Source of the DNA: Geobacter sp.
GTDB lineage: Bacteria; Desulfobacterota; Desulfuromonadia; Geobacterales; Geobacteraceae
Length of the DNA stretch: 64,000 bases
NCBI GenBank assembly: GCA_003574885.1
Contig: PJFC01000003.1
Coordinates: 310,001 to 374,000, forward strand
Direction of reading: 5' to 3'
Part shown: in pieces, positions 10,158 through 19,467 of the stretch
Position numbering within the stretch: position 1 is the first letter of the stretch
Layout: each line of letters starts with the position of its first letter
Position numbers and translations under genes: made by a program
The notes under the pieces: generated by a model
What the model was told of the DNA's origin: nothing
Database searches by the model: none
What the model saw: the letters and a program-made list of their open reading frames with translations, nothing else

Positions 10158-10506
10158 TACCCGGTTCTCCGCTGCCGATTTCCTTGAGGATGGACTCGAT
10201 ACGCATACCGTACTCAACCGATTCGTCATAGATAAACTCAACGTCCGGCACGTATTTCATCCGGAACTTTTTGCCCATCTCCTTGCGGATGAAACTGCGG
10301 GAACTGTTCAGCCCTGCAGTTGTAGCCTTTTTTTCCTCGTCGGAGCCGATGACGGTGAAATATACCTTCGCCTGGCGGAGGTCGTCGGTAACATTGACCC
10401 CCGTAATGGTGACAAAACCGATGCGGGGGTCTTTCAACCCCTTCACGAGCAGTTCGGAAACAAGCTCGTGCACAGCCTCGGAAACTTTTTCGGATCGTTT
10501 GAACAT
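10150..10506 (-). CDS. rbfA: 30S ribosome-binding factor RbfA
   Basis: Cold-shock assembly factor that matures the 16S 5' end. KH-like fold with MFKRSEKVSEAVHELVSELL at the start, KDPRIGFVTITGVNVTDDLRQAKVYF in the middle and a C-terminal IRKEMGKKFRMKYVPDVEFIYDES block. About 118 aa from ATG 10504-10506. The frame extends upstream into a low-complexity hairpin region (LLPLPLPL) that cannot be genuine coding. It lies 79 bp behind infB. Confidence 0.94.
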   Translation of the reverse strand: MFKRSEKVSEAVHELVSELLVKGLKDPRIGFVTITGVNVTDDLRQAKVYFTVIGSDEEKKATTAGLNSSRSFIRKEMGKKFRMKYVPDVEFIYDESVEYGMRIESILKEIGSGEPGND

Positions 10507-10514
10507 AAAACTCC

Positions 10515-10583
10515 AGGTAAAAAATAAAGGTAAAGGTAGAGGTAAAAGATTGGTTCTTTCTCTCAACCTTTACCTCTACCTGT
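10515..10583. repeat. GGTAAAG-type repeats forming an inverted repeat between infB and rbfA
   Basis: The gap holds repeated GGTAAAG/GGTAGAG units on the left and their complement CTTTACCTCTACC on the right. The 13-bp arms (left at about 10531-10544, right ending near 10581) leave a loop of roughly 20 nt. Similar 7-nt GTGAAAG/GTAAAAG units with a mirrored right half occur at 42905-43000. Purine-strand repeats of this kind look like expanded intergenic sequence rather than an intrinsic terminator, because no T-run follows the stem. Confidence 0.6.
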
Positions 10584-10585
10584 TT

Positions 10586-13282
10586 CTATAACTTTGTCGC
10601 GACCTTCTCGATTTCAAAGGCCTCAATTATGTCGCCAATCTTGAGATCGTTGTAATTCTCAAGACCGATGCCGCATTCGTAACTGCTCGCAACTTCCTTG
10701 ACGTCGTCCTTGAAACGGCGAAGGCTGGACATTTTACCCTGATAAATGACCACGTTGTCGCGCAGCAGTCTCACCTGGGCGTTGCGGAACATCTTGCCGT
10801 CCAGAACGTAACATCCGGCAACCGTGCCAACCTTCGGCACAGAGAAGATTTCCCGGATTTCGGCCCTTCCCAGGTATTTCTCCCGCAAAGTCGGCTCCAG
10901 AAGACCTTCCATCGCCTTTTTTACGTCCTCAACCGCATCGTAGATGACATTGTAGAGGCGGATGTCAACACCCTCCCTCTCGGCAAGCCCTTGCGCCTTC
11001 ACTTCCGGCCGGACATTGAAACCGATGATGATGGCATTGGATGCGGTGGCCAGATTGACGTCGGTTTCGGTAACTGCACCGACAGCGGAATGGAGGACAT
11101 TGAGCCGTACCGCGTCAGTGGAGAGCTTGCGCAGCGACTCGCCGACCGCTTCCACCGAACCCTGTACGTCTCCCTTGATGATAACGTTGAGGTCCTTGAC
11201 CTCTCCCTTCTGGATCTTCTCGTAGAGCTGCTCCAGCGAAAGTTTGCTGTGTTTGGCCAGCTCAACCTCCCGCTGCTTGATCTGCCGCAGGGTCGCGATC
11301 TCCTTCGCCTGTTTCTCATCCTTCATGGCAACGAAAATATCGCCGGCATCGGGGACGCCGGAAAGGCCAATCACTTCAACCGGCATGGCGGGACCGGCTT
11401 CGACAACCTTGTCTCCCCGGTCGTTTTGCATGGCACGCACCCGGCCGGAATGGATGCCGACCACACAGTAGTCACCAAGTTTCAGGGTACCTTCCTGAAC
11501 CAGCACGGTAGCAACCGGTCCGCGCCCCTTGTCGAGCTTGGCCTCCACAATGGTCCCCCGCGCTTCCTTGTCAGGGTTCGCCTTAAGATCCATCACATCA
11601 GCCTGGAGGAGAACCATTTCCAGCAACGCTTCCAGGTTGAGCCGTTTCTTGGCCGACACTTCGACCATGGTCGTGTCGCCACCCCACTCTTCCGACACCA
11701 GGCCATGCTCGGTCAGTTCCTGCTTCACCCGCTCCGGCTTGGCATCGGGTTTATCTATCTTGTTGATGGCGACGATAATCGGCACACCGGCGGCCTTGGA
11801 GTGGTTGATCGCCTCGCGTGTCTGAGGCATAACCCCGTCATCCGCAGCAACAACGAGAATGACGATGTCAGTAACCTTGGCTCCGCGGGCCCGCATGGCA
11901 GTGAACGCCTCGTGACCCGGGGTATCAAGGAACGTGATCTTGCGTCCATTGAGCTCCACGTCGTAGGCACCGATATGCTGGGTAATTCCGCCCGCCTCAC
12001 CGGCGATGACGTTGGCCTCACGGATAGCGTCCAGGAGAGAGGTCTTGCCGTGATCGACATGCCCCATAATGGTCACAACCGGCGGCCGCTTTACCAGGCT
12101 CTCCGGAGAATCGGGAGTGGTTTCCATCATCTCGTCAAGATCAATGGCCACGTTTTCAATTTCGTAACCGAACTCGGTAGCCAGAAGGGTGGAGGTATCC
12201 ATATCGAGAGGGTGGTTAATAGTCGCCATCATCCCCATTTTCATCAGGGCGCGAATGAGGTCGTTCGCCTTGACCCCCATCCTTTTGGCCAGTTCACCGA
12301 CAGTGATGGTTTCGGAAATCTTGATAATCCTCTTGATGGCCTTGGGAGTGGTGATTTCGGTCTTTTTCCCCTCGGGCGCCCGCTCCTTTTCCCGCCGCTT
12401 CCCTTTACCGGGACGGAAGCCGGGCTCAAAAACCCGCTCCCGCTTCTCCATGATGTCCCCCCTGGAGAAACCCTCTTTCTTCTTGGCGGCAGGGATGCTC
12501 TTTTTCGCGCCCTTGGCTGCATCCGTCGCAGGCGCTTCTTTTCCCTTGCGCCCCTTCTTGCGGTCGCCACCGTTCCCGGGCATTTCCACCGCCACAGGAG
12601 CTATCGGCCGTGCGACACCAGCTCCGGCAGGTCCTCTATCAGCGGGGCGAGCGCCAGGCGCGGGTCGGCTGCCGGGAGCGGGGCGTGCACCAGGAGCAGG
12701 ACGGCTGCCGGGGGCAGGACGGCCGGCTGCGGGAGCATGCTGGTATTCACGGCGCTCGGGCTGTCTCGCCGGGGGTTTCAGACCGGGAATTTCCACGTGG
12801 CCGAGGATCTTTGCCCGGTTAGCCGTCGGCTTATCAAGGGGAGGCTCCACGACGGGCTCAGCCTTCGGCTGTTCAGGTTCCGCAACGGGAGCAGTAATCT
12901 CAGGCGGTTGCACTGCAACTTCGACGGAAGAAGGGGTAACCGTTTCGACGACGGGCTTTTCCTTGACCGGTGCAGTTTCTACCGGTGCAGCTTGCACCGC
13001 CACAGGTTCCGCTACCGGAATCGGAGCCGGTTCCGCCACAGGTTCCGGAGCAGGCGTTTCGACGACCTTGGCGCGACGTCTGATAAGTGTCGTCGTCACC
13101 CGGACTTCTTCCTTGGAAACCTCTTTGACCGTCGGAGGGACCTTGAGTTTATTGGCATCCGCTTCTTCTATAACCGACATATGGCTCTTCACCTCAATCC
13201 CCATGGCCTGCAGCTTGGCCATAAGCTCCTTGTTATCCATCCCCAGCTGCTGAGCCAGTTCATGTACGCGGATTTTAGTCAT
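10586..13282 (-). CDS. infB: Translation initiation factor IF-2
   Basis: GTPase that delivers fMet-tRNA to the 30S subunit. 898 aa: N-terminal IF2_N helix (1-50), a long Pro/Ala/Glu-rich linker (about 70-310) containing a near-perfect [12 protein letters not shown] tandem repeat (about 188-212), a second IF2_N (about 318-370), then the G domain with GHVDHGKT (407-414), DTPGHEAF and NKID, followed by EF-Tu-like and C1/C2 domains. Overlaps the upstream ylxR/L7Ae gene by 4 bp (ATGA). All GTPase motifs are intact. Confidence 0.98.
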   Translation of the reverse strand: MTKIRVHELAQQLGMDNKELMAKLQAMGIEVKSHMSVIEEADANKLKVPPTVKEVSKEEVRVTTTLIRRRAKVVETPAPEPVAEPAPIPVAEPVAVQAAPVETAPVKEKPVVETVTPSSVEVAVQPPEITAPVAEPEQPKAEPVVEPPLDKPTANRAKILGHVEIPGLKPPARQPERREYQHAPAAGRPAPGSRPAPGARPAPGSRPAPGARPADRGPAGAGVARPIAPVAVEMPGNGGDRKKGRKGKEAPATDAAKGAKKSIPAAKKKEGFSRGDIMEKRERVFEPGFRPGKGKRREKERAPEGKKTEITTPKAIKRIIKISETITVGELAKRMGVKANDLIRALMKMGMMATINHPLDMDTSTLLATEFGYEIENVAIDLDEMMETTPDSPESLVKRPPVVTIMGHVDHGKTSLLDAIREANVIAGEAGGITQHIGAYDVELNGRKITFLDTPGHEAFTAMRARGAKVTDIVILVVAADDGVMPQTREAINHSKAAGVPIIVAINKIDKPDAKPERVKQELTEHGLVSEEWGGDTTMVEVSAKKRLNLEALLEMVLLQADVMDLKANPDKEARGTIVEAKLDKGRGPVATVLVQEGTLKLGDYCVVGIHSGRVRAMQNDRGDKVVEAGPAMPVEVIGLSGVPDAGDIFVAMKDEKQAKEIATLRQIKQREVELAKHSKLSLEQLYEKIQKGEVKDLNVIIKGDVQGSVEAVGESLRKLSTDAVRLNVLHSAVGAVTETDVNLATASNAIIIGFNVRPEVKAQGLAEREGVDIRLYNVIYDAVEDVKKAMEGLLEPTLREKYLGRAEIREIFSVPKVGTVAGCYVLDGKMFRNAQVRLLRDNVVIYQGKMSSLRRFKDDVKEVASSYECGIGLENYNDLKIGDIIEAFEIEKVATKL

Positions 13283-13875
13283 GTATTCGCGCCCCCCTCC
13301 AAGAAATTCCTGTACCTGTTCAACTCATTCCGAATCGGTGCGATAAAACCGCCTTGCTCGATCGCCACCACACCACGCAGTTCCTTGCCAAGCAATTGGC
13401 CCAACCGCTCCTTGTCGAACATGACGCAGAGTTCGACCCCCGCATGTTCAGCCTGGCGGGCAATCTTCTCCCTGCTGTCCGGCGAAAGATCGGCAGCAAT
13501 AAAAACAAGGCCGGGAGCCTTCCGCTTCAGCAGCGCCATCACATTATCCGTACCGGAAGCCACCTTGCCCGCCTTGTTGGCGAGAGCCAGGTACGCCCCG
13601 ATCCGTTCTACCAGGCGCGTTGTTACCTGTTCTACCAGCTCCGCCGGAGAAGCGGACCGTACCTCACCCTTGAAAACCCGGGAGAACTGATTCCTGGTCG
13701 CAGCGGCCGAAAGACAGGTCCTGCTTATGCAGGTGTAGGCACCCCTCCCGGGAAGCTTCCCCTGCAGGTCCGGAACTAACGTCCGGTCGGGCGAGAGCAC
13801 GAAACGCAGCAACTCCCCCTTGTCCCGCACGGTGCGGCAACCTATGCAACTCCTCTGGGGACCGGTTTCATTCAT
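13279..13875 (-). CDS. YlxR (DUF448) - L7Ae-type RNA-binding fusion protein
   Basis: 198 aa. Residues 1-80 are a YlxR/DUF448 nucleic-acid-binding domain ([27 protein letters not shown]). Residues about 88-185 are an L7Ae/L30e-like domain ([47 protein letters not shown]). In Bacillus these are two adjacent genes (ylxR, ylxQ) between nusA and infB; here they are fused in the same operon position. It starts 3 bp after the nusA stop and overlaps infB by 4 bp. The role in transcription/translation coupling is inferred from context. Confidence 0.88.
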   Translation of the reverse strand: MNETGPQRSCIGCRTVRDKGELLRFVLSPDRTLVPDLQGKLPGRGAYTCISRTCLSAAATRNQFSRVFKGEVRSASPAELVEQVTTRLVERIGAYLALANKAGKVASGTDNVMALLKRKAPGLVFIAADLSPDSREKIARQAEHAGVELCVMFDKERLGQLLGKELRGVVAIEQGGFIAPIRNELNRYRNFLEGGANT

Positions 13876-13878
13876 CAG

Positions 13879-15078
13879 TTACTCTTCCGCCTTCTCCCCT
13901 TCGACAGCCTCGACTTCGCCAGTCTCAGCTTCTGCAGCCTCGACATCCGCAGTCTCAGCTTCTGCAGTCTCGACTTCAGCCTCTTCCTCTTCCTCAACGG
14001 CAGAACCGTCAAAGGAGGCATACTGCTGGAGTTCGGCTTCGGCCGCCCTGGTTTCACTCTTGATGTCGATCCGCCAGCCAGTCAGCCGTGCCGCCAGCCG
14101 GACATTCTGCCCCCGCTTGCCAATGGCAAGGGAAAGCTGGTCGTCGGCAACGATTATCTCCATGGCCCGGTTCTCGTCATCCACATACACCTTGGTCACC
14201 ACAGCCGGAGCCAGCGCGTTGCAGGCAAAGCGTGCCACATCTTCCGACCAGGGGATTATGTCGATCTTCTCGCCACGGAGCTCGGAGACCACGTTCTGCA
14301 CACGACTACCCCTCATCCCGACGCAGGCGCCGACCGGATCGACATCCGAATCGTTGGAATAGACGGCAATCTTGGAACGACTCCCTGGCTCCCGGACCAC
14401 ACCCATGATCTCGACGATCCCCTCGGCAATCTCCGGCACTTCCGCTTCGAACATTTTGGCAAGCACGTTGGGATGACTGCGGGAAAGGAGTATCTGCGGC
14501 CCCTTGGTGGTCATGCGGAGATCGGTGATGAGCGCCTTGATCCGGTCACCCTGGCGGTAAACCTCGCGAGGGGCCTGCTCCTTGTGGGAGAGGACCGCTT
14601 CGGCACGGCCGAGATCGACAATCAATTCCCCCTTCTCGAAACGGCGCACAACACCGTTGATCAGTTCGCCGACACGGTCCCGGAACTCGTTGAAGATCGT
14701 CTCCCTCTCTGCCTCCCGAACCCTCTGAATGATAACCTGTTTGGCGGTCTGAGCTGCAATGCGGGAAAAACCGGTGGCGTCCATCTTCATCCCGAGAGAA
14801 TCGCCAACCTGCACTTCGGAGTCGATCTCCTGCGCTTCCGCCAGATCGATCTCCTTGTAGGAATCCTGTACTTCATCTACTACGGTGACGAACTCGAAGA
14901 GCTCAACCTCGCCAGCATCTTCGTTATAGTGAGCTTCCAGGTCGCGGGTATTGCGGAATTTCTTGTTGGCTGCCGTCAAAACGGCCTGCTCCAGAGCTTC
15001 CAGCACGATCGCTTTGTCAATACCCTTCTCCTTGACGATCTGATCGATGGTGTGCTTAAGGTTGAAATTCGTCTCCAC
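13879..15078 (-). CDS. nusA: Transcription termination/antitermination factor NusA
   Basis: RNA-polymerase-bound factor affecting pausing, termination and antitermination. 399 aa: N-terminal RNAP-binding domain (about 1-130), S1 domain (about 135-200, FEKGELIVDLGRAEAVL), two KH domains (SKIAVYSNDSDVDPVGACVG and QLSLAIGKRGQNVRLAARL), then an acidic repetitive tail of about 35 residues rich in E-A-E-T/V. The tail is encoded by short near-repeats (CAGCTTCTGCAG units) and replaces the C-terminal acidic repeats of E. coli NusA. The second of three tightly linked operon genes after rimP. Confidence 0.97.
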   Translation of the reverse strand: METNFNLKHTIDQIVKEKGIDKAIVLEALEQAVLTAANKKFRNTRDLEAHYNEDAGEVELFEFVTVVDEVQDSYKEIDLAEAQEIDSEVQVGDSLGMKMDATGFSRIAAQTAKQVIIQRVREAERETIFNEFRDRVGELINGVVRRFEKGELIVDLGRAEAVLSHKEQAPREVYRQGDRIKALITDLRMTTKGPQILLSRSHPNVLAKMFEAEVPEIAEGIVEIMGVVREPGSRSKIAVYSNDSDVDPVGACVGMRGSRVQNVVSELRGEKIDIIPWSEDVARFACNALAPAVVTKVYVDDENRAMEIIVADDQLSLAIGKRGQNVRLAARLTGWRIDIKSETRAAEAELQQYASFDGSAVEEEEEAEVETAEAETADVEAAEAETGEVEAVEGEKAEE

Positions 15079-15116
15079 GGTCCAGTCTCCTTGATTCTTT
15101 CGTAAGTAATGTTTGT

Positions 15117-15596
15117 CTAAAATTCAAATTCCAGGTTGGCCTTGGCCACCTTGTCGAGAGGAATGGCAGCGGTCTGCCCTTCGGTAAGCCGGAGGTGGAT
15201 CACCCCGTTCTCCAGACCGAGCAGCTCGCCGAGAAAGGTCTTTCGCAGGTTTCCCCCATCGTCCGCCAGGAGGTCAAAAGTCCTGACCTTTATAAGCCTC
15301 CCCCGGTAGCGTTCGTAATCGGACGGCTTTTTCAAAGGGCGGTTGAGGCCGGGTGAAGAAACCTCCAGTGTGTAGTTCTCCGGAATGACGTCTTCCACAT
15401 CCAGAAGCTCCGACAGTTCCCTGCTGACAGAGGCGCAGTCGTCGAGGTTAATGCCGCCCTCCCTGTCTATAAAGAGGCGCAGAACCATGTCGCGCCCTTC
15501 CTTCTTGAACTCGAGCTCGACAAGCTCAAGCCCTTGGGAGGCAAGGAGCGGCCGGGACAAATCCATAACCCTGCTTGCCACATCAACTTTGCTCAT
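15117..15596 (-). CDS. rimP: Ribosome maturation factor RimP
   Basis: 30S assembly factor. About 159 aa from ATG 15594-15596 (MSKVDVASRVMDL), with the family motifs LVELEFKKEGRDMVLRLFID, LEVSSPGLNRPLKKPSDYERY and the C-terminal Sm-like domain. The frame also allows an ATG at 15609-15611, directly behind the U-tract of the leader hairpin and without a ribosome-binding site. It opens the rimP-nusA-ylxR/L7Ae-infB-rbfA-nrnA-truB operon and is preceded by a terminator-like hairpin within its own leader. Confidence 0.94.
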   Translation of the reverse strand: MSKVDVASRVMDLSRPLLASQGLELVELEFKKEGRDMVLRLFIDREGGINLDDCASVSRELSELLDVEDVIPENYTLEVSSPGLNRPLKKPSDYERYRGRLIKVRTFDLLADDGGNLRKTFLGELLGLENGVIHLRLTEGQTAAIPLDKVAKANLEFEF

Positions 15597-15611
15597 GACG
15601 ATTTTTCCCAT

Positions 15612-15642
15612 AAAAAAAAGCGAGCCGGAGGAGCTCACTTTT
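15612..15642 (-). terminator. Intrinsic terminator (probable attenuator) in the rimP-nusA leader
   Basis: Minus-strand RNA forms AAAAGUGAGC/GCUCGCUUUU (15642-15633 with 15625-15616), a 10-bp stem with one U-G wobble and a 7-nt loop, running into eight U (15619-15612). It lies between the candidate promoter at 15669-15697 and the rimP start at 15596. It would therefore stop most operon transcripts after about 50 nt unless it is read through. Confidence 0.75.
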
Positions 15643-15668
15643 AGCGAATCAATAAAAGTGTAGAATAG

Positions 15669-15697
15669 TTTCTAGCATGGGATGGCCGAAAATGCAA
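15669..15697 (-). promoter_or_regulatory. Candidate sigma70 promoter for the rimP-nusA-infB operon
   Basis: Minus strand TTGCAT (15692-15697), 17-nt spacer, TAGAAA (15669-15674). Moderate match. Predicted start near 15662, upstream of the leader hairpin. Confidence 0.5.
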
Positions 15698-15765
15698 GCA
15701 CTTATTTGATTTTCATTTGTCTGACATTCCGGTGGTGGTCCGGATGAAATGCCTGCTAAACATTG

Positions 15766-15815
15766 CCCGTCCCGTACACGGTCGGCACGGCTCACTCTGC
15801 CGTGGACGGGACGGG
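15766..15815 (-). terminator. Long hairpin behind the cytochrome c peroxidase gene
   Basis: CCCGTCCCGT (15766-15775) pairs perfectly with ACGGGACGGG (15806-15815), extended inward by CACGG/CCGTG. It lies 9 bp past the peroxidase stop. No T-run follows on the minus strand, so it may protect the 3' end or act as a non-canonical terminator. Confidence 0.55.
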
Positions 15816-15823
15816 TATATCAG

Positions 15824-16867
15824 TTACTGGAGAAGCGATTGGGGGGTCGTCGGGCTGTTGGGAGGCAAGATCGGATACTCAACCTTCGGCTGGCGACCGG
15901 TTAGAGTGTCAAGGAATGCAACGATCTTACCCGCCTCGTCATTATTCAACTTGATACCGAGCTGGGCCGACCCCATGATCGCCACCGCCTCATCAAGCTT
16001 CCAGACCTTGCCAGAATGGAAATAGGGGGGAGTCAGGTCGACGTTCCGGAGTGATGGTGCCCTGAAGACGTATTCATCGCTGGCCGTATGGGTGACTTTA
16101 AATCGCCCCGTATCCGCAACCGGCCGTATCTCACCGGCTGGTTTTTCCACGACCCCGAAGGGGAAATATCCGCCCCCCCCCACATTCACTCCATTGTGGC
16201 ATGCCCCACACCCCTTGTCCATGAAGAGCCGGAGTCCTTCCTGTTCCTTTGCAGTAAGCGCCTTACGGTCCCCCTTGAGGTAACGGTCAAACGGACCGTC
16301 GGGGGTAAGGAGGGTCGCTTCGAACACTTCGATGGCCCTGGCCATGTTGTCGAAGGTTACCGGGTCTTTCTGCCCGGGAAAAGCTTTGGTGAAAATAGCC
16401 ACATACTCTGGAATGCTCTTGAGGGTTTCCACCACTCGCTGGGGGTTATTGTTCATCTCCACCGATGCCTGAACCGGGCCTTTGGCCTGCTCCATCAAGT
16501 CCTTGGCACGTCCGTCCCAGAACTGCGCCACGTTGAACACAGCATTCAGGACTGTCGGTGCATTGCGCGGCCCTTTCTGCCAGCCATGTCCGACGGAGGT
16601 CTCCTGGAGATCGCCTCCTCCGAGACCGACATTGTGGCAGGTATTGCAGCTTATGAGATTGGATGCAGACAGGCGCGGATCAAAATAGAGCATCTTGCCG
16701 AGCTGAAGTTTGGCCGGTGTCGCTTTGTTTCCCTTGAAGACCGGAGCTGCATGGGGCACCGGCTTGAACATCCCCTGAGCCCGCTTCTGCAGATCATCCG
16801 CCCCCAAGGCTACACCAGACATCATGGAAAACGCCACCCCAACAACAATCAAACGTTCGAGAACCAT
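15824..16867 (-). CDS. Diheme cytochrome c peroxidase (MacA/CcpA type)
   Basis: Periplasmic enzyme that reduces hydrogen peroxide with electrons from c-type cytochromes; Geobacter MacA also serves as an electron-transfer partner. About 347 aa from ATG 16865-16867, which has GGGAGGG 5 nt upstream; a longer GTG start lacks a ribosome-binding site. Signal peptide MVLERLIVVGVAFSMMSGVA. Two heme c sites: C74-C77-H78 (low-potential, N-terminal) and C220-C223-H224 (high-potential). The conserved NAPTVLNAVFN and RAPSLRNVDLTPPYFHSG segments are intact. Monocistronic by context. Confidence 0.94.
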   Translation of the reverse strand: MVLERLIVVGVAFSMMSGVALGADDLQKRAQGMFKPVPHAAPVFKGNKATPAKLQLGKMLYFDPRLSASNLISCNTCHNVGLGGGDLQETSVGHGWQKGPRNAPTVLNAVFNVAQFWDGRAKDLMEQAKGPVQASVEMNNNPQRVVETLKSIPEYVAIFTKAFPGQKDPVTFDNMARAIEVFEATLLTPDGPFDRYLKGDRKALTAKEQEGLRLFMDKGCGACHNGVNVGGGGYFPFGVVEKPAGEIRPVADTGRFKVTHTASDEYVFRAPSLRNVDLTPPYFHSGKVWKLDEAVAIMGSAQLGIKLNNDEAGKIVAFLDTLTGRQPKVEYPILPPNSPTTPQSLLQ

Positions 16868-16995
16868 TGTCGCCCTCCCGACAGACACAAATTATTAGAC
16901 TCACATAATTTAACCACACCGGGGCGAAAGCTCAACCTTCTGAAAAGAAATTTGCAAATAAAACCATCAAAAGTCTGCCCGGCTGTGGAAACAAA

Positions 16996-17033
16996 TCGCC
17001 CCCTGTGCCGGTTACCCAACGCACAGGGGGCGA
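16996..17033 (-). terminator. Intrinsic terminator behind cydAB
   Basis: TCGCCCCCTGTGC/GCACAGGGGGCGA, a 13-bp perfect stem (16996-17008 with 17021-17033), 12-nt loop, followed on the minus strand by TTTGTTT. It lies 11 bp past the cydB stop. Confidence 0.9.
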
Positions 17034-17044
17034 ATTCCTGCCTG

Positions 17045-18073
17045 TCAGTACGCCTGCTTGTCAGCCTCCACATCGTCGATACTGAGCGTCCCGCGGAAGA
17101 TCCGGTAAACCCAGATCTTATAGCAGATGACGATGGGGACGAAGATGAACGCCACGACCGTCATGATCTTGAGGGTATAAAGACTGGAGGACGAGTTGAA
17201 GATGGTCAGGCTGTAGGCCGGATCGAGATTCGACGGGATGAGATTCGGGAAAAGACCGACCAAACCGGTACCCACTACCAAAAGTACCGTGAGGCTGGAA
17301 GAGGCAAAGGCAGCGAGGGGCTTCCCCTTGGCCAGAAAGATCCTGATGGCGAGAAGGGCGACTACGGCGCAAAGTGGCACGACAATGAGCAGCGGCTTGG
17401 CGAGATAGTTGTCGTAGAGCCGCGTGGCAAAGTTGGTGTACGCGAGAAAAGCCACCGCCACCACAAGAAGAGCAGGCCAGATTCTGCCTGCAGTTGACAG
17501 GGCTCGACGGTTAAGATCACCGGTCGTCTTGACCGCCAGATAGAGGGCACCATGGACGAGAAAGAGAAGGACGAACAACACGCCGGTCAACAGGCCGTAG
17601 GGATTGAGCAGATACAGGAGCGAACCGTGGTAACCGGTGGCATCCATGGGAAGACCGGCGAATATGTTGCCGAAGGCAACGCCGAACAGCAGGGCCGGCA
17701 GGAAATTACCGACCATTATAGCCATGTCCCACCCCTTCTTCCAGCCATCCCCCTCCCCTTTGCCGCGGAACTCGTAGGAGACCCCGCGAACAATGAGGGC
17801 GAAGAGGAGGAGAAGCAAGGCCGTATAGAGATAACTGAACATGAGGGCATAGGTGGTCGGAAAAGCGGCGAATGTCGCACCACCGGCGGTGATGAGCCAG
17901 ACCTCGTTACCATCCCATACCGGCCCTATTGCATTGATCATGACCCGCTTCTCCCCGTCGCTTGTGCCGAGTAAATTATGCAGGATACCTGCCCCCATGA
18001 CGAAACCGTCGAGCATGAAATAGACTCCCCAGAGGACCCCCCAGAGCACGAACCAGATAATCTGAAATTCCAT
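17045..18073 (-). CDS. cydB: Cytochrome bd ubiquinol oxidase subunit II
   Basis: Membrane subunit of the high-affinity cytochrome bd oxidase, which reduces O2 with quinol and does not pump protons. 342 aa from ATG 18071-18073 (MEFQIIWFVLWGVLWGVYFMLDGF); the conserved GPVWDGNEVWLITAGGATFAAFP segment follows. About nine hydrophobic segments. The start lies one base after the cydA stop, so the two are coupled. In an otherwise anaerobic metal reducer this fits oxygen detoxification alongside the neighbouring peroxidase. Confidence 0.96.
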   Translation of the reverse strand: MEFQIIWFVLWGVLWGVYFMLDGFVMGAGILHNLLGTSDGEKRVMINAIGPVWDGNEVWLITAGGATFAAFPTTYALMFSYLYTALLLLLFALIVRGVSYEFRGKGEGDGWKKGWDMAIMVGNFLPALLFGVAFGNIFAGLPMDATGYHGSLLYLLNPYGLLTGVLFVLLFLVHGALYLAVKTTGDLNRRALSTAGRIWPALLVVAVAFLAYTNFATRLYDNYLAKPLLIVVPLCAVVALLAIRIFLAKGKPLAAFASSSLTVLLVVGTGLVGLFPNLIPSNLDPAYSLTIFNSSSSLYTLKIMTVVAFIFVPIVICYKIWVYRIFRGTLSIDDVEADKQAY

Positions 18074-18074
18074 G

Positions 18075-19424
18075 TTACGCCTCCTGTCCGCGTGGTTTGA
18101 TAATGGCTGAAAGGTCGTTGTCCGGCCCCTTGCGGGCAAATTTCACCAGCAGGTAGATGTCGATCACCCCGAGAAAACCGTACAGCAGCACGAAACCGAT
18201 GAGAGATCCCATGACCTGGGAGACGCTCACCGACTTGGATACCGCGTCGGAGGTTTTCAGGACACCATAGACGATCCAGGGCTGACGACCCATTTCGGCC
18301 ACGATCCACCCGAACTGATTGGCCAGGTACGGCAGGGGAATGATAAGCACCAGCATTCTGAGAAAGAGGGGATACTTCTCCAGCATGTCACGCCGGGATA
18401 AAAACACCGCCACGATGGAAACGAGGATGAAAAGGGTGCCAAGTCCTACCATGGTGCGGAAACTTAAAAAAACCGGCAGAACGGATGGCCGCTCGTCCTT
18501 CGGGATATCTTTCAGTCCCTTTATCTCCGCATCGGGAGAATGGAAGGCAAGGAGGCTCACCCCCTTGGGGATGCAGATCTGTTCAATGCTGTTGCACTCG
18601 TTGATCGGATCGGGCACCAGGAGCAGATTGAGTCCAACCCCCCGTCGGGTTTCCCAGACCGACTCCATGGCCGCAAATTTTGAGGGCTGGGTTTTGGCAA
18701 CTTCCACGGCATGAATATCGCCGATAAGAGCCACGAGAATGGTCGACACCAGCCCGAAAACCGCCGCCATCCGGAACGACGTCTTGAAAAATTCCGTCTC
18801 GTTCTTCCTCAACAGGTGCCAGGCCGATATCCCCATGACGAAAAAGGCCGCCACCGTATAGCCGGAGAGGATCTGGTGGCCGAACTTGATAAGGCCGTAG
18901 GGATTGGTCACCAGCGCCATGAAATCGACCATCTCGGCCCTCCCGTTGCGCAGAACGTAACCGACCGGATGCTGCATCCAGCCGTTGGCAAGAAGAATCC
19001 AGAGCCCGGAAAGGTTGGTGGCGATCGCCACGAGCCAGATAGAGAGCGCATGGATTTTTTTCGACACCTTGTTCCATCCGAAAATCCAGACGCCGATGAA
19101 AACAGATTCCAGGAAGAAAGCAACCGTCGCCTCAATAGCCAGCGGCGCGCCGAAAATATCCCCCACATAGCGGGAATACTCGGCCCAGTTCATACCGAAC
19201 TGGAACTCCATCGTTATGCCGGTCACGACGCCGAGGGCAAAGTTGATCAGGAACAGTTTCCCCCAGAACTTGGTCATCTTAAGGTAGATGTTGTTGTTCG
19301 TCACCAGATAGCGCGTTTCCATGTACGCGGTCAGAATGGAAAGACCGAGGGTGAGCGGCACGAAAATAAAGTGAAACGCGCTCGTGGCGGCAAACTGGAG
19401 CCGGCTCAAAGTTACTACATCCAT
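18075..19424 (-). CDS. cydA: Cytochrome bd ubiquinol oxidase subunit I
   Basis: Heme-carrying subunit (b558, b595, d). 449 aa with MDVVTLSRLQFAATSAFHF at the start (H18 corresponds to the b595 ligand His19 of E. coli), FGHQILSGYTVAAFF (b558 His) and GRQPWIVYGVLKT. At 449 aa it lacks the long Q-loop insertion of E. coli (522 aa), so it belongs to the short-Q-loop group. It heads a cydAB operon. Upstream are a 180-bp palindromic element and, beyond that, an Rrf2 regulator gene. Confidence 0.97.
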   Translation of the reverse strand: MDVVTLSRLQFAATSAFHFIFVPLTLGLSILTAYMETRYLVTNNNIYLKMTKFWGKLFLINFALGVVTGITMEFQFGMNWAEYSRYVGDIFGAPLAIEATVAFFLESVFIGVWIFGWNKVSKKIHALSIWLVAIATNLSGLWILLANGWMQHPVGYVLRNGRAEMVDFMALVTNPYGLIKFGHQILSGYTVAAFFVMGISAWHLLRKNETEFFKTSFRMAAVFGLVSTILVALIGDIHAVEVAKTQPSKFAAMESVWETRRGVGLNLLLVPDPINECNSIEQICIPKGVSLLAFHSPDAEIKGLKDIPKDERPSVLPVFLSFRTMVGLGTLFILVSIVAVFLSRRDMLEKYPLFLRMLVLIIPLPYLANQFGWIVAEMGRQPWIVYGVLKTSDAVSKSVSVSQVMGSLIGFVLLYGFLGVIDIYLLVKFARKGPDNDLSAIIKPRGQEA

Positions 19425-19467
19425 TGGTTCTCCTCCTCTTTCAGTGTGATACGTTTATCCTAAGTTT

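Noticed and set aside
10991-13690. 899-codon open frame on the plus strand
   Set aside because: It is antisense to infB and exists because of GC-rich codon bias; its translation is low-complexity and matches no family, while the minus strand encodes a full IF-2.
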